Origin: Pseudomonas simiae
Lineage (GTDB): Bacteria > Pseudomonadota > Gammaproteobacteria > Pseudomonadales > Pseudomonadaceae
Direction: 5' to 3'
DNA length: 64,000 nucleotides
NCBI RefSeq assembly: GCF_900111895.1
Contig: NZ_FOKB01000010.1
Location: 62,001 to 126,000 of the forward strand
Shown here: piece after piece, positions 52,104-60,723 of the stretch
Numbering within the stretch: position 1 is the stretch's first letter
Layout of the letters: every line of letters begins with the position of its first letter
Program-made: the position numbers and the translations under genes
Notes under the pieces: generated by a model
Told to the model about the DNA's origin: nothing
The model's database searches: none
Seen by the model: the letters and a program-made list of their open reading frames with translations, nothing else

Positions 52104-53235
52104 TCTGTTCGACAGCGCCGCCTGCGCCCTCGCCGTCACGGCAGAGGACGGCACGATCCTGCAAGTCAATGCGCGGTTCAGCGAGTGGCTGGGGTTCAGC
52201 ACGACTGAGCTGTGCGGCAAGCGTTTTCAGGATTTGCTGACCATGGGCGGGCAAATCTTCCACCAGACCCATCTGGCGCCGATGCTGCGCATGCGCGGCA
52301 GCGTCACCGAAGTGAAACTCGACATGCTGCACCGTGACGGCCACAAAGTGACCGTACTGCTCAACGGTATCAAGCGAGAACAGACCGATGCCGTGGTACA
52401 CGACCTGGCGCTGTTCGGCACCACTGACCGTGACAAGTACGAGCGCGAGCTGCTCAATGCACGCAAACTGGCCGAGGCCTTGCTTCAGGAAAAGACTGAC
52501 ACCGAACTTGCCCTGCAGCACGCCCAGGCCGAATTGCACGAGGCCTATGCCATTTCCCAGAGTCGCGCACGGTTTGCCGAGCAAATGGTGGCGATTGTCA
52601 GCCATGACCTGAAAAACCCGCTGACCGCCATACGTATGGCCTCGGATTTTCTGGCAAGGGGCGAACGCACGACCAAGGAACGCCAACTGCTCGGACATAT
52701 CGGCCAGTCGTCCGAGCGTGCCCAACGCATGATCGCCGACCTGCTGGACTTCACCCAGGCACGCGTCGGCCAGGGCATCACCATCAAGGCAGCGCCGCTG
52801 GACCTGCATGAGGTGATTCATCGTGCTGTGGATGAACTGCGCGTGGCCTTTCCCAAGGCATCCTTGGTGCACCTCGCCGATGGCAATGGCGACGCCAGTC
52901 TGGACGCCGACCGCGTGCAGCAGATCATCGGTAATCTGGTGGCGAACAGCGTGGCGTATGGTGACCCGCAACGACCAATCACCATCACTTCACGCCTGGG
53001 AGATAACCGGTGCGAAGTGTCGGTACATAACTACGGCCGAGTGATCCCGAAAGCGTTGCTGGCCGAATTGTTCGAGCCCATGACACGTGGTACCGATCAG
53101 GGCAGTGACGTACGCAGCGTCGGCCTTGGCCTGTACATCGTGCGCGAATTGGCCAGGGTGCATGGCGGCGATGTAGCGGTGAGTTCCTGTGTCACGGGCG
53201 GCACGACGTTTACCGTCAACTTTCAGCCTACGTAG
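52093..53235 (+). CDS. PAS-domain sensor histidine kinase
   Basis: The ~380-residue soluble protein has an N-terminal PAS domain (AVTAEDGTILQVNARFSEWL, GFSTTELCGKRFQDLL), a coiled coil, an H-box FAEQMVAIVSHDLKNPLTAI, an N-box QQIIGNLVANSVAYGD and a G-box SVGLGLYIVRELARVHGG. GTG at 52093 is in frame and overlaps the stop of the RsbQ-like gene, giving coupling; GTG at 52048 is an alternative. No response-regulator gene is adjacent. It overlaps the end of the convergent dapF-like gene by 13 bases. Confidence 0.88.
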   Translation: MPTDLFDSAACALAVTAEDGTILQVNARFSEWLGFSTTELCGKRFQDLLTMGGQIFHQTHLAPMLRMRGSVTEVKLDMLHRDGHKVTVLLNGIKREQTDAVVHDLALFGTTDRDKYERELLNARKLAEALLQEKTDTELALQHAQAELHEAYAISQSRARFAEQMVAIVSHDLKNPLTAIRMASDFLARGERTTKERQLLGHIGQSSERAQRMIADLLDFTQARVGQGITIKAAPLDLHEVIHRAVDELRVAFPKASLVHLADGNGDASLDADRVQQIIGNLVANSVAYGDPQRPITITSRLGDNRCEVSVHNYGRVIPKALLAELFEPMTRGTDQGSDVRSVGLGLYIVRELARVHGGDVAVSSCVTGGTTFTVNFQPT

Positions 53236-54026
53236 GCGCTGCCCTGCATCACCGGCTCCACGCTGCCTGTGAGCACCACTGCCCCCTCGCCCGCCCAGTG
53301 CACAGTCACCGTGCCGCCGTCGCAGTGCACCTGCACCGTGGCGTCCAGCAAGCCACGGCGGATCCCATTGACCACCGCGCCACAGCAGCACGACCCGGAA
53401 CCCAGCGGCACGCCACCGCCGCGCTCCCAGATGCGCAGGCGGATATGACCACGGTCGAGCACCTGCACGAAATGCACATTGGTCTTGGCTGGGAACAATG
53501 GGTGAATTTCCAGCACCGGGCCCACGGTCGCCACGTCGACAGCCGTGAGGTCTTCCACGAAAAAGGTGCAATGCGGATTGCCCATGCTGCACGCCGCCGG
53601 GTTGCCATCGATGGGCAAGGTGAGCGTATCCATGGCCTCGGCCAGCGGCACGGCCGACCAGTCCAGCGACGGCTCACCCATGTTCACCGAAATTTGCCGC
53701 CCCGCAGCCCGCACACAGGTCAGCAAGCCGCGGTCGGTACGCAGCACCACCGAATCCGTGCCCGCCTCATGCATCAGACGGTCAGCCACGCCACGGGTGG
53801 CACTGCCGCAGGTGGCCAGCGGCGTACCGTTGGGGTTCCAGAATTTGATGCGCGCGGCGGCGTCATCACAATCGAGCAGCACGGCCAGTTGGTTGAAACC
53901 GATACCGGTGTGGCGGTTACCGAGTTGGCGGGCAACTTTCGCGGTAATCGGATCGTGCAGGCCCCGGCGATCGATGATGATGAAATCATCGCCATGGGCG
54001 TGCATTTTCACAAACGGCAGAGGCAT
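53223..54026 (-). CDS. Divergent diaminopimelate epimerase (DapF) paralogue
   Basis: The 267-residue protein has the DapF fold markers MPLPFVKMHAHGDDFIIID, NRHTGIGFNQLAVL and FWNPNGTPLATCGSATRG, where C73 matches one catalytic cysteine. At the second site the family ACGTG is replaced: ERGGGVPLGSGSCCCG has Ser210 where the second catalytic Cys is expected and three cysteines just after. It may therefore use a shifted Cys or act on another substrate. It is unlike the normal Pseudomonas dapF next to lysA, so I leave the symbol blank. Confidence 0.78.
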   Translation of the reverse strand: MPLPFVKMHAHGDDFIIIDRRGLHDPITAKVARQLGNRHTGIGFNQLAVLLDCDDAAARIKFWNPNGTPLATCGSATRGVADRLMHEAGTDSVVLRTDRGLLTCVRAAGRQISVNMGEPSLDWSAVPLAEAMDTLTLPIDGNPAACSMGNPHCTFFVEDLTAVDVATVGPVLEIHPLFPAKTNVHFVQVLDRGHIRLRIWERGGGVPLGSGSCCCGAVVNGIRRGLLDATVQVHCDGGTVTVHWAGEGAVVLTGSVEPVMQGSAYVG

Positions 54027-54099
54027 GGGCTGTCCTGTGGTCGACCGATGGGGAACTGAAGGATACCCTGAACCGCACCCATCTTATCGAGAGCCACCC

Positions 54100-54675
54100 A
54101 TGCTAATTGTCTTCAGCGGACTGCCCGGCACCGGCAAGACCACCATCGCCCAGGCGCTGGCAGGCCAGATCGGCGCAGTGTACCTGCGCATCGATGTGAT
54201 TGAGCAGGCGATCCGTGACGCGGGCGTGTTGGCGAGCGATGTGGGTGCCAGCGGTTATGGGGTAGCGAATGCCTTGGCGTTGAGCAATCTGCGATTGGGG
54301 CATGCGGTGGTGGCTGACTGCGTGAACCCGGTCAAGGAAAGCCGGGAGGCGTGGAAAACATCGGCGGCAATGGCAGGTGCGCAGTTGCTGGATATTCGGG
54401 TGATTTGTTCTGACCGGCAGGAACATCAACGGCGGGTGGAAGCCCGAACGGGAGATATTCCCGGCCTGGCTCCACCCCCTTGGGAGTCGGTGCTGGCGCA
54501 TGAGTACGAGGCGTGGGCCGAAGTGCCGATGACGCTCGATACCGCACTCATGACGCCGTATGAGGCGGTAACAAGAGTGCTGGCGACGCTCAAAGCACGC
54601 TCCCCATCGCCTTCATCAACACCAGGTCCCGCCCATAGATATCCGGCGCATACACCAACCCGCCCTCGCGATTGA
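54100..54675 (+). CDS. P-loop kinase / AAA-type ATPase
   Basis: The 191-residue protein has Walker A in VFSGLPGTGKTTIAQALA and the small-kinase pattern YLRIDVIEQAIRD, VVADCVNPVKESREAW and RQEHQRRVEAR, resembling gluconate/zeta-type kinases; the substrate is unknown. The last ~28 residues (after ATLKAR) are Pro/Ser-rich and overlap the end of the convergent transpeptidase gene, so the natural stop may have been lost. Confidence 0.8.
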   Translation: MLIVFSGLPGTGKTTIAQALAGQIGAVYLRIDVIEQAIRDAGVLASDVGASGYGVANALALSNLRLGHAVVADCVNPVKESREAWKTSAAMAGAQLLDIRVICSDRQEHQRRVEARTGDIPGLAPPPWESVLAHEYEAWAEVPMTLDTALMTPYEAVTRVLATLKARSPSPSSTPGPAHRYPAHTPTRPRD

Positions 54676-56200
54676 CCTCAACCGTCCAATAACTCAACAG
54701 CACCGGTACCGGCGTGGCCAACCTGAACTCATGGGTCAGGCCGGTAGCCAGCAGCTCATCGGTACGGGCGCGCTCAGCCGGGCTCACCAACAAATCCCGC
54801 AGCAACAACGGTTGCTCGACCCGCACGCACCCTGAGCTGAATGCCCGCGGTCCCTTGGTGAACAGCGGTTGGCTCGGCGTGTCATGCAGGTACACCGAGT
54901 ACGGGTTGGGAAAACGCATCACGATCTTGCCCAGCGGATTGCGCGGACCGGCTTCCTGACGCAGCAGGATATTGCCGGGTCGGGCCCAGTCCACCTGTTC
55001 GGCAGTCAGCGGGTGGCCTTCGGCGTCCAGTACTTGCAGGTTCTGCTGGCGCAGGTATTCGGGGTTGAGGCGGATGGCCGGGAGTTTGTCCTCGCGCATG
55101 ATGGTGGGTGGGATGGTCCAGGTGGGGTTGAGGGTCAGCCGGGTAATGCGCGATTTGAGCAGCGGCGTCTGACGTTCGGCGCGACCGACTTGCAAGCGGG
55201 TTTGCCAGACCGGGATGCCGCTCTGGTACACGCTCAGTTGCGCGGCAGCGACGTTGACCAACACGCCTTCGGGCTCCAAGTCCTGGGCCAGCCAGCGAAA
55301 ACGTTCGAGGTTGATGCGCAGTTGTTCGCGGCGCACCGCCGGGCTGATGTTCAATTCGGCCACAGTGCCGGCGCCGATCACCCCGTCGGCCTGCAACGAA
55401 TGGCTGAGCTGAAAGGCCTTGACCGCCTTGACCAGTTCATCGCGGTACTGCTTGCCGCTGGGCGCGTTGGCCAGGTAGCCGCCACTGATCAGGCGCCGCG
55501 CCAGCTCCGGCACGCGGGGGTCTTCCATGCCCGGACGCAGCAGCGGGCCGCTGGCCACAGGGTCCCAATGCGGTAAGGGTTGCTGGCGCACGGTGGAATA
55601 AGCGTTGCGCAGGCTGCGATACAAATCGGCACTGGGCCGTGCCTGGTCGAACGCCTGGGCCATGTCTTGCAGACCTTGGGCCGCAAACGCCAGCACTTCG
55701 ACGTTGGGGTCGCGGGTGGGTGGTTGAGCGTGCCACAGCGGTTCGAAGCGCGATTGCTGCAGGCGGCCGTAATGAAGATCCTGCAGGGCTTGCAGGTAGT
55801 GCTGGCTGCTGGTGATATCGCTGCACAGCACGTTAGCCGCGGCATCTGGCACAGGCAAGCTATAGTGGGTAGGGTCCAGGCCGTCATCGGCGAGCATCAG
55901 CAACTGAGATTGCAGGGCTTGTCGACGGTCATCGGCGGACCACAGCGGCATGTTGCCTTGCTGCTGGTAGAAGGCTTGCAGGCGCAGTTGGGCGGCGGCG
56001 TCGACCTGCCGAGCCAGGTCCGGGCAGACACTGGGCAGTTGCGCCAACGCCTGTTGCACGGGTGCCAGATCGACCGGCGCCGGCGTGGTCACCGGCAACG
56101 GCTCGACCGGCAGCGCGACGGCTGTCGCGACCAATGGTGCAACGAGCAGGCAAATGCTCAAGTAACATGCGTGTTTTTTGAACAATTGACCAGGCTCCAA
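54590..56200 (-). CDS. L,D-transpeptidase of the YcbB/LdtD type
   Basis: The 536-residue periplasmic protein has a signal sequence (YLSICLLVAPLVATAVALPV), an N-terminal scaffold domain, a peptidoglycan-binding domain (VKAFQLSHSLQADGVIGAGT) and a YkuD catalytic domain with NPYSVYLHDTPS and the active Cys in FSSGCVRVEQP. It makes 3-3 cross-links or anchors proteins to peptidoglycan. It is divergent from another L,D-transpeptidase-type gene only 24 bases away. Confidence 0.92.
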   Translation of the reverse strand: MEPGQLFKKHACYLSICLLVAPLVATAVALPVEPLPVTTPAPVDLAPVQQALAQLPSVCPDLARQVDAAAQLRLQAFYQQQGNMPLWSADDRRQALQSQLLMLADDGLDPTHYSLPVPDAAANVLCSDITSSQHYLQALQDLHYGRLQQSRFEPLWHAQPPTRDPNVEVLAFAAQGLQDMAQAFDQARPSADLYRSLRNAYSTVRQQPLPHWDPVASGPLLRPGMEDPRVPELARRLISGGYLANAPSGKQYRDELVKAVKAFQLSHSLQADGVIGAGTVAELNISPAVRREQLRINLERFRWLAQDLEPEGVLVNVAAAQLSVYQSGIPVWQTRLQVGRAERQTPLLKSRITRLTLNPTWTIPPTIMREDKLPAIRLNPEYLRQQNLQVLDAEGHPLTAEQVDWARPGNILLRQEAGPRNPLGKIVMRFPNPYSVYLHDTPSQPLFTKGPRAFSSGCVRVEQPLLLRDLLVSPAERARTDELLATGLTHEFRLATPVPVLLSYWTVEVNREGGLVYAPDIYGRDLVLMKAMGSVL

Positions 56201-56224
56201 TCCACACCGGGGGACACTTCGTAG

Positions 56225-56938
56225 ATGCTGACTTTCATGCGCCGCCTCGGTTTGATGACCGTGGCGTTGGCTACGCTGAGCAATTTTGCGCTTGCTGCCA
56301 ATCAGACCTCTCCTAACTTGTATAGCAGCCTGGCGCGCTCGGCTCCAGAACTCAATCCCACCGTACTCAAAAGCGCCCTGAACGCGGTGCAGTGTGCGGT
56401 CAATAACGGCGAAGAACGTTCCGAGCGCCTAGCGGTTATTGACTACTCCCAGCCATCGACCGCCCGTCGGCTGTGGATCTTCGATCTGCGCAAGAAGACC
56501 CTGGTGCTGCGCGACCTGGTGGCCCATGGTGCCAAATCCGGGGAGAACTTCGCCACACAGTTCTCCAACCTGGAAGGCAGCCACCAGTCCAGCCTTGGGC
56601 TGTTCCGCACCCAGGAAAGCTACCTGGGCACCCACGGCTACTCGCTGCGCATGGATGGCCTGGAGCCGGGTTTCAATGACCAGGCCCGCGATCGTGCCAT
56701 CGTGATTCACGCCGCCGACTATGTGAGCCCGCTGTGGAGCAAGCGCGAAGGCCGTATCGGCCGCAGCCAGGGTTGCCCGGCCGTGCGCCCGCAAGTGGCG
56801 CGCCAGGTAGTGGATAAGCTCAAGGATGGGCAGTTCATGTTTTCGTGGTACCCCGATCAGCGCTGGTTGAAGTCTTCGACCTACCTCAATTGCAAACCCC
56901 AACAGGTGGCGAGTAGTCGTACAATCCGTGGCGGATAG
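56225..56938 (+). CDS. Murein L,D-transpeptidase-type protein (PF13645)
   Basis: The 237-residue protein has a signal peptide (LGLMTVALATLSNFALAA), then the catalytic-like domain with AIVIHAADYVSP and the cysteine in RIGRSQGCPAVRP. GLFRTQESYLGTHGYSLRMD is typical of the family. It may process or cross-link peptidoglycan. A later start at 56237 (MRRLG) is possible. Confidence 0.87.
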   Translation: MLTFMRRLGLMTVALATLSNFALAANQTSPNLYSSLARSAPELNPTVLKSALNAVQCAVNNGEERSERLAVIDYSQPSTARRLWIFDLRKKTLVLRDLVAHGAKSGENFATQFSNLEGSHQSSLGLFRTQESYLGTHGYSLRMDGLEPGFNDQARDRAIVIHAADYVSPLWSKREGRIGRSQGCPAVRPQVARQVVDKLKDGQFMFSWYPDQRWLKSSTYLNCKPQQVASSRTIRGG

Positions 56939-56968
56939 CCTGTCCCCATAGATAAAAGAGAGCGTCGC

Positions 56969-57715
56969 ATGCTTCTACACAAATCCACCTGGATCGAGAT
57001 CGGGCAGTTTCTGGAGCGCAACCGCACGGTGGTGATTCCGATCGGTTCCAACGAACAGCATGGCCCCACCGGCCTGCTGGGCACCGACTGGATGTGCCCG
57101 GAAATCATCGCCCATGAAGCGCAGAAGAACGCCGACCTGCTGATCGGCCCCACCTTCAACATCGGCATGGCCCAGCATCACCTGGGCTTTCCCGGCACCA
57201 TTTCCCTGCGCCCTTCCACTTTTATCGCCGCGATTGGCGATTGGGTGCGCTCGCTGGCCGGGCATGGTTTCGAGAAGATCCTGTTTCTGAACGGCCACGG
57301 CGGCAATATCGCCACCATTGAAGCCGCATTTTCCGAGCTGTACGCCGAAGCCAGCTTCGCCCGCCGCCCGGCCGGGTTTGCCTTGAAGCTGGTGAACTGG
57401 TGGGACCTGGAAGGTGTGAACGACCTGGCGCAACGCCAATTCCCGGTGGGCCATGGCAGCCATGCCACGCCTTCGGAGATTGCAGTGACCCAATGGGCCT
57501 ACCCGGACGCGATCAAGACGGCGGATTACTCGCCGCAAATTGCCAACACCGGGCCGATCCGTGAAGCCCTGGACTTCCGCGCACGCTTCCCGGACGGACG
57601 CATGGGTTCGGACCCGGCGCTGGCGACAGTGGAAAAAGGTGGGGAGCTGGTGGCGTTGGCGGCGCAGGGGTTGGTCAAGACGGTCAACGCCTTCAGCAAC
57701 GAAGCCAAACCTTAG
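56969..57715 (+). CDS. Creatininase-family amidohydrolase
   Basis: The 248-residue protein has the metal-ligand pattern of creatininases: IPIGSNEQHGPTGLLGTDW, FLNGHGGNIATIEA, and PVGHGSHATPSEIAVTQW. Members hydrolyse creatinine, formamidopyrimidines and related amides or lactams. AAAGAGAG precedes the ATG. It stands alone, so the substrate cannot be told. Confidence 0.92.
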   Translation: MLLHKSTWIEIGQFLERNRTVVIPIGSNEQHGPTGLLGTDWMCPEIIAHEAQKNADLLIGPTFNIGMAQHHLGFPGTISLRPSTFIAAIGDWVRSLAGHGFEKILFLNGHGGNIATIEAAFSELYAEASFARRPAGFALKLVNWWDLEGVNDLAQRQFPVGHGSHATPSEIAVTQWAYPDAIKTADYSPQIANTGPIREALDFRARFPDGRMGSDPALATVEKGGELVALAAQGLVKTVNAFSNEAKP

Positions 57716-57734
57716 GCCTGACACACTTCAAAAT

Positions 57735-57756
57735 GTGGGAGCAAGCCCGCTCCCAC
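57735..57756. repeat. Short REP-like palindrome
   Basis: GTGGGAGC-AAGCCC-GCTCCCAC is the minimal form of the repeat family, placed between two convergent genes, where it may also act as a terminator. Confidence 0.75.
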
Positions 57757-57767
57757 TGGGGGCGGTG

Positions 57768-58109
57768 TTACTTACATTCCTGTGCGGCAAGTTCCAATCG
57801 CGACGGCTTAATCGTCGACGCCAGCGGCTTGCGCTCATACAGGAACACCTTGCCACCGTCCTGGGACTTGTAGGCTTCCAGCACATCATCGGCGGCAATC
57901 TTGCTGGTCAATACCACTTTGGCGTGGCGCGAGTTCTGCGTCACGGTGGCGGCGATCCCGTGTTTTTCCAGCTTGGGCAACACACACTGCACATAGGCTT
58001 CAGGCGTTTTGCTGGTCTGGAAGGTCATGGTTGGAGCGTTGGGGGCGGAAACACAACCGGCCAACAACAAGGAAGCAAGGGCAAAGGCCGGGGCGAAAAA
58101 AGCGCGCAT
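57768..58109 (-). CDS. Small lipoprotein, 113 residues
   Basis: The N-terminus MRAFFAPAFALASLLLAGCV is a signal peptide with a lipobox LAGC. The mature part has DGGKVFLYERKPLAS and two further cysteines (YVQCVLPKLEKHG, AAQECK) which may pair. AGGA lies 8 bases before the ATG. I recognise no named family. Confidence 0.75.
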   Translation of the reverse strand: MRAFFAPAFALASLLLAGCVSAPNAPTMTFQTSKTPEAYVQCVLPKLEKHGIAATVTQNSRHAKVVLTSKIAADDVLEAYKSQDGGKVFLYERKPLASTIKPSRLELAAQECK

Positions 58110-58145
58110 CAAAAATTCCTGACGATAAAAAAATAAAGGTTCACA

Positions 58146-58790
58146 TCAACCGGCACGAACCAACGCTTTGAGCGAGGCATCGAACTGCTTCAAGGCATCC
58201 AGTTGCACATCCCGCTGCTGCTCGATCTGCGCGGCAATTTCCGGCGCGGCCTTGTCGTGTACCCACACCGATGGCACCTGCTTGTGCACCGAGCCTTCGG
58301 CCTTGGCGATGTATTGCAGGTTCGCATCGTAGAACCGCGCAATGAAACGCGCCTCGACCTGGTCGTTACGCTGGGTCAGCAACTGGTTATGGGTATCGAG
58401 CATCACCACCACATCGGGGTGAGCCTGCACCAGGGCATCCAGGTTGTCGTAGACCGTCACCGACAAAAAGGTGCCTTGCAGCGAGCTCATCAACCAATCG
58501 ATGGCCAGCTCCGGGTCGGAGCTGTTGACGAACGCCTGGCGGATACGCCCGTCGAGGGCATCCCTGGCGCCATTCAAGGCCATGTCGTGGTAGCGTTCGA
58601 GGTAGCTGAGGTTGTCGCGGGTGTTGTCACTCAGCAATACACCCACCGACTGCGCGTGCTGCAGGGATTCTACGCTACCGTTGACAGGTAGCAAATGGCG
58701 CGTGCGCAGATCATCGGCGACTGCCGCGTTGTTGAAGGCAACCGTGCCGAGCATCAAAGTCATCAAAGCCAGCTGAATAAACGTCCTCAT
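58146..58790 (-). CDS. Secreted protein of unknown function, 214 residues
   Basis: It has a signal peptide (FIQLALMTLMLGTVAFNNAAVA) and a soluble mature part with LPVNGSVESLQHAQSVGVLL, DPELAIDWLMSSLQG and VEARFIARFYDANLQYIAKA. The alternation suggests an alpha/beta fold like small periplasmic ABC-type or DUF proteins, but I cannot name it. AAGGAA precedes ATG 58790. It lies just upstream of the lipoprotein gene on the same strand, so the two may be co-transcribed. Confidence 0.75.
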   Translation of the reverse strand: MRTFIQLALMTLMLGTVAFNNAAVADDLRTRHLLPVNGSVESLQHAQSVGVLLSDNTRDNLSYLERYHDMALNGARDALDGRIRQAFVNSSDPELAIDWLMSSLQGTFLSVTVYDNLDALVQAHPDVVVMLDTHNQLLTQRNDQVEARFIARFYDANLQYIAKAEGSVHKQVPSVWVHDKAAPEIAAQIEQQRDVQLDALKQFDASLKALVRAG

Positions 58791-58921
58791 CGCGTATTTC
58801 CTTGAACAGCATCTCGATGGGGTGATTTTGCGCTTTTCCCGCAAAAACAGAACTTGCGTTCCATGATGGTGACTATTATCTGAACCGATAGTGCTGACAT
58901 AAAACTTATAAGGACCCCGCC

Positions 58922-59194
58922 ATGAAGCCCCACCAGAAAACCTTCGACCGCATCCGCGAAGCCGTACTACCGGAGTTTCGCGAGCGGGTCGCCGATTACC
59001 TGGTCGATTATGAAAACGTGCTGTTGGACGAGGCGGCTGACAACGATCAAGTCAGCGCCAGCGCCCAACAACTGCGCGGTTACCTGCGCGGCCTGAACAC
59101 AACGCGGGTGCTGGGCATGGCGGATTGGGAGGACCTGGATCGCCGGGTCCTGCAAATCTCTGAGCGCTCTACAGCGCAGGACGATGCTGATTGA
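58922..59194 (+). CDS. Small helical protein, 90 residues
   Basis: The product is charged and soluble: MKPHQKTFDRIREAVLPEF, LVDYENVLLDEAADNDQVS, LRGYLRGLNTTRVLGMADWE. AAGGACC lies before the ATG. Its last 26 bases overlap the end of the convergent GST gene. The family is unknown to me. Confidence 0.65.
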   Translation: MKPHQKTFDRIREAVLPEFRERVADYLVDYENVLLDEAADNDQVSASAQQLRGYLRGLNTTRVLGMADWEDLDRRVLQISERSTAQDDAD

Positions 59195-59786
59195 CCCACG
59201 CCTGTACGGAGGGCCGCTGCCACTGGCGCTGCGCGTATTCCACCAATTCGCCAGGTACGCTGTCGCCGTTGAGAATCAGGCGGTTAAGCATCACGGCCAG
59301 GTCCACATCGGCGATTGACCAGTCGCCGAACAGATACGCTGGGTTGCCGACCAACAAGTCCTGCGCCGCACTGATCAACTTGGCCGCCGCCGCTTCAGCG
59401 ACTGGGGACAATGGCGGCATCTTCTGCCCGTAGAACACCACCATCGTCGAACGCTCCTGGCGGATCGGCAGCAAGTCACTGCGCAACCATGCCTGTACCT
59501 GGCGCGCCCTCGCCCGCAGCTTTGGGTCGGCCGGGTACACCGGCGTTCCGGGGTAGGCCTGCTCCAGGTACTCGGTGATCGCGGAGGACTCCGACAAGGC
59601 GAAGTCGCCCTCTACCAAGGTCGGCACGCGTTGGGTCAGGGACAGGCGGGCGAAGTCGGCCGCGTGCTGTTGCGCGGCATCCAGGTCCAGGGTGATCGTG
59701 TCGAACGCCAGGCCTTTTTCGCGCAGCGTGACGAACACCGACAGGGCGTAGGGGCTGGTGTACATATGGTCAACATACAGGCGCAT
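59169..59786 (-). CDS. yfcF: Glutathione S-transferase (YfcF-like)
   Basis: The 205-residue protein starts MRLYVDHMYTSPYALSVFVT and has VPTLVEGDFALSESSAITEYL, the glutathione-binding region. The C-terminal domain fits the YfcF subgroup. ATG at 59786 follows AAGGAG by 6 bases. It is likely involved in defence against peroxides. Confidence 0.85.
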   Translation of the reverse strand: MRLYVDHMYTSPYALSVFVTLREKGLAFDTITLDLDAAQQHAADFARLSLTQRVPTLVEGDFALSESSAITEYLEQAYPGTPVYPADPKLRARARQVQAWLRSDLLPIRQERSTMVVFYGQKMPPLSPVAEAAAAKLISAAQDLLVGNPAYLFGDWSIADVDLAVMLNRLILNGDSVPGELVEYAQRQWQRPSVQAWVNQHRPAL

Positions 59787-59882
59787 AACGATTCTCCTTG
59801 AGGGGAACACCACGCTACGAGATGTGCCGCAAGAAAGACAATGCGCTGTTTTTATGGGGGCATTCCTTGGCGGAATACTGGC

Positions 59883-60431
59883 CTAGCCGGCAAACCCACC
59901 CTCGTCCAGGAAGGCGCGTTCTTCCTCCGTGGTCTCCCGAGCCAACACCTCATTCCGATGAGGAAAGCGCCCGAACCGCTCGATGATCCGGGCATGTTCC
60001 TTGGCCCAATGGTAGGTGCTGGCGTCCAATGCCTGGTTGAGGATCAGCGAGCGCTGCTGGTCCGCCGGGTTTTCCGAATGTTCGAACGGCAGGTAACAGA
60101 ATGCGCGCAACCCCGGGTCGATCTGTTGATCCAGCCCGGCGTCGACCAGGCGGCGGGCGTACAAGCGTGCCAGCGGGTCGGTGGCGAACATATGGGCGGT
60201 GCCGCGAAAGGCGTTGCGCGGGTATTGGTCGAGCAGGATCAGCAGGGCCAGGGCACCTTGCGCAGAGTCCAGCCAGTGTTCGAGTTCACGCCGGGCAGCT
60301 TGCAGGTGGGTGGTGTGGAAGGTGTCGCGAAAGCGGGCGTCGAAGGCTTCGTCCTTGGCAAACCAGCGCTTGGGGCCGGCGTGTTTCCAGAACTCGATGA
60401 CGGATTGTGGGGTGTGTTGGGTCGCACTCAC
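59883..60431 (-). CDS. DUF924 family protein
   Basis: The 182-residue protein has VIEFWKHAGPKRWFAKDEAF, LLILLDQYPRNAFRGTAHMF and ARRLVDAGLDQ, all typical of DUF924, a TPR-like helical family of unknown function. GTG at 60431 is chosen because AGGAGA lies 7 bases upstream; longer frames reach into a repeat element and are unlikely. Confidence 0.87.
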   Translation of the reverse strand: MSATQHTPQSVIEFWKHAGPKRWFAKDEAFDARFRDTFHTTHLQAARRELEHWLDSAQGALALLILLDQYPRNAFRGTAHMFATDPLARLYARRLVDAGLDQQIDPGLRAFCYLPFEHSENPADQQRSLILNQALDASTYHWAKEHARIIERFGRFPHRNEVLARETTEEERAFLDEGGFAG

Positions 60432-60442
60432 GGGGCTATCTC

Positions 60443-60472
60443 CTGTAGGAACCGGCTCGCCGGCGCCTACAG
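60443..60472. repeat. REP-like palindrome of a second family
   Basis: CTGTAGG and CCTACAG enclose CCGGC-N-GCCGG, giving a 30-base palindrome touching the AGGAGA of the DUF924 gene. Similar 'cctgtaggagccggc' units are common in Pseudomonas intergenic DNA. The remainder of this 292-base gap shows no gene. Confidence 0.7.
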
Positions 60473-60723
60473 TGGACCGTGTTTGCGGATCAGAAGTCCA
60501 CTGTTGCCGAGCACTTGACTGCGTGCGGCTCGCTGCCGAAACCGGCGATGTTCGCAATACAACGCCTGGACAGGCAGAGGGAGCGAAGACGACATGCCGA
60601 TCCCCCGACCCCGGTAGCAGTCAAGAACTGATCGCATTCAAATCTGAACAACGAATCGCAGCAACGCGCACACTAATGTTATAGAATAACACCCCACTTT
60701 CGCCCTACCCTGTGACCCCCCCC

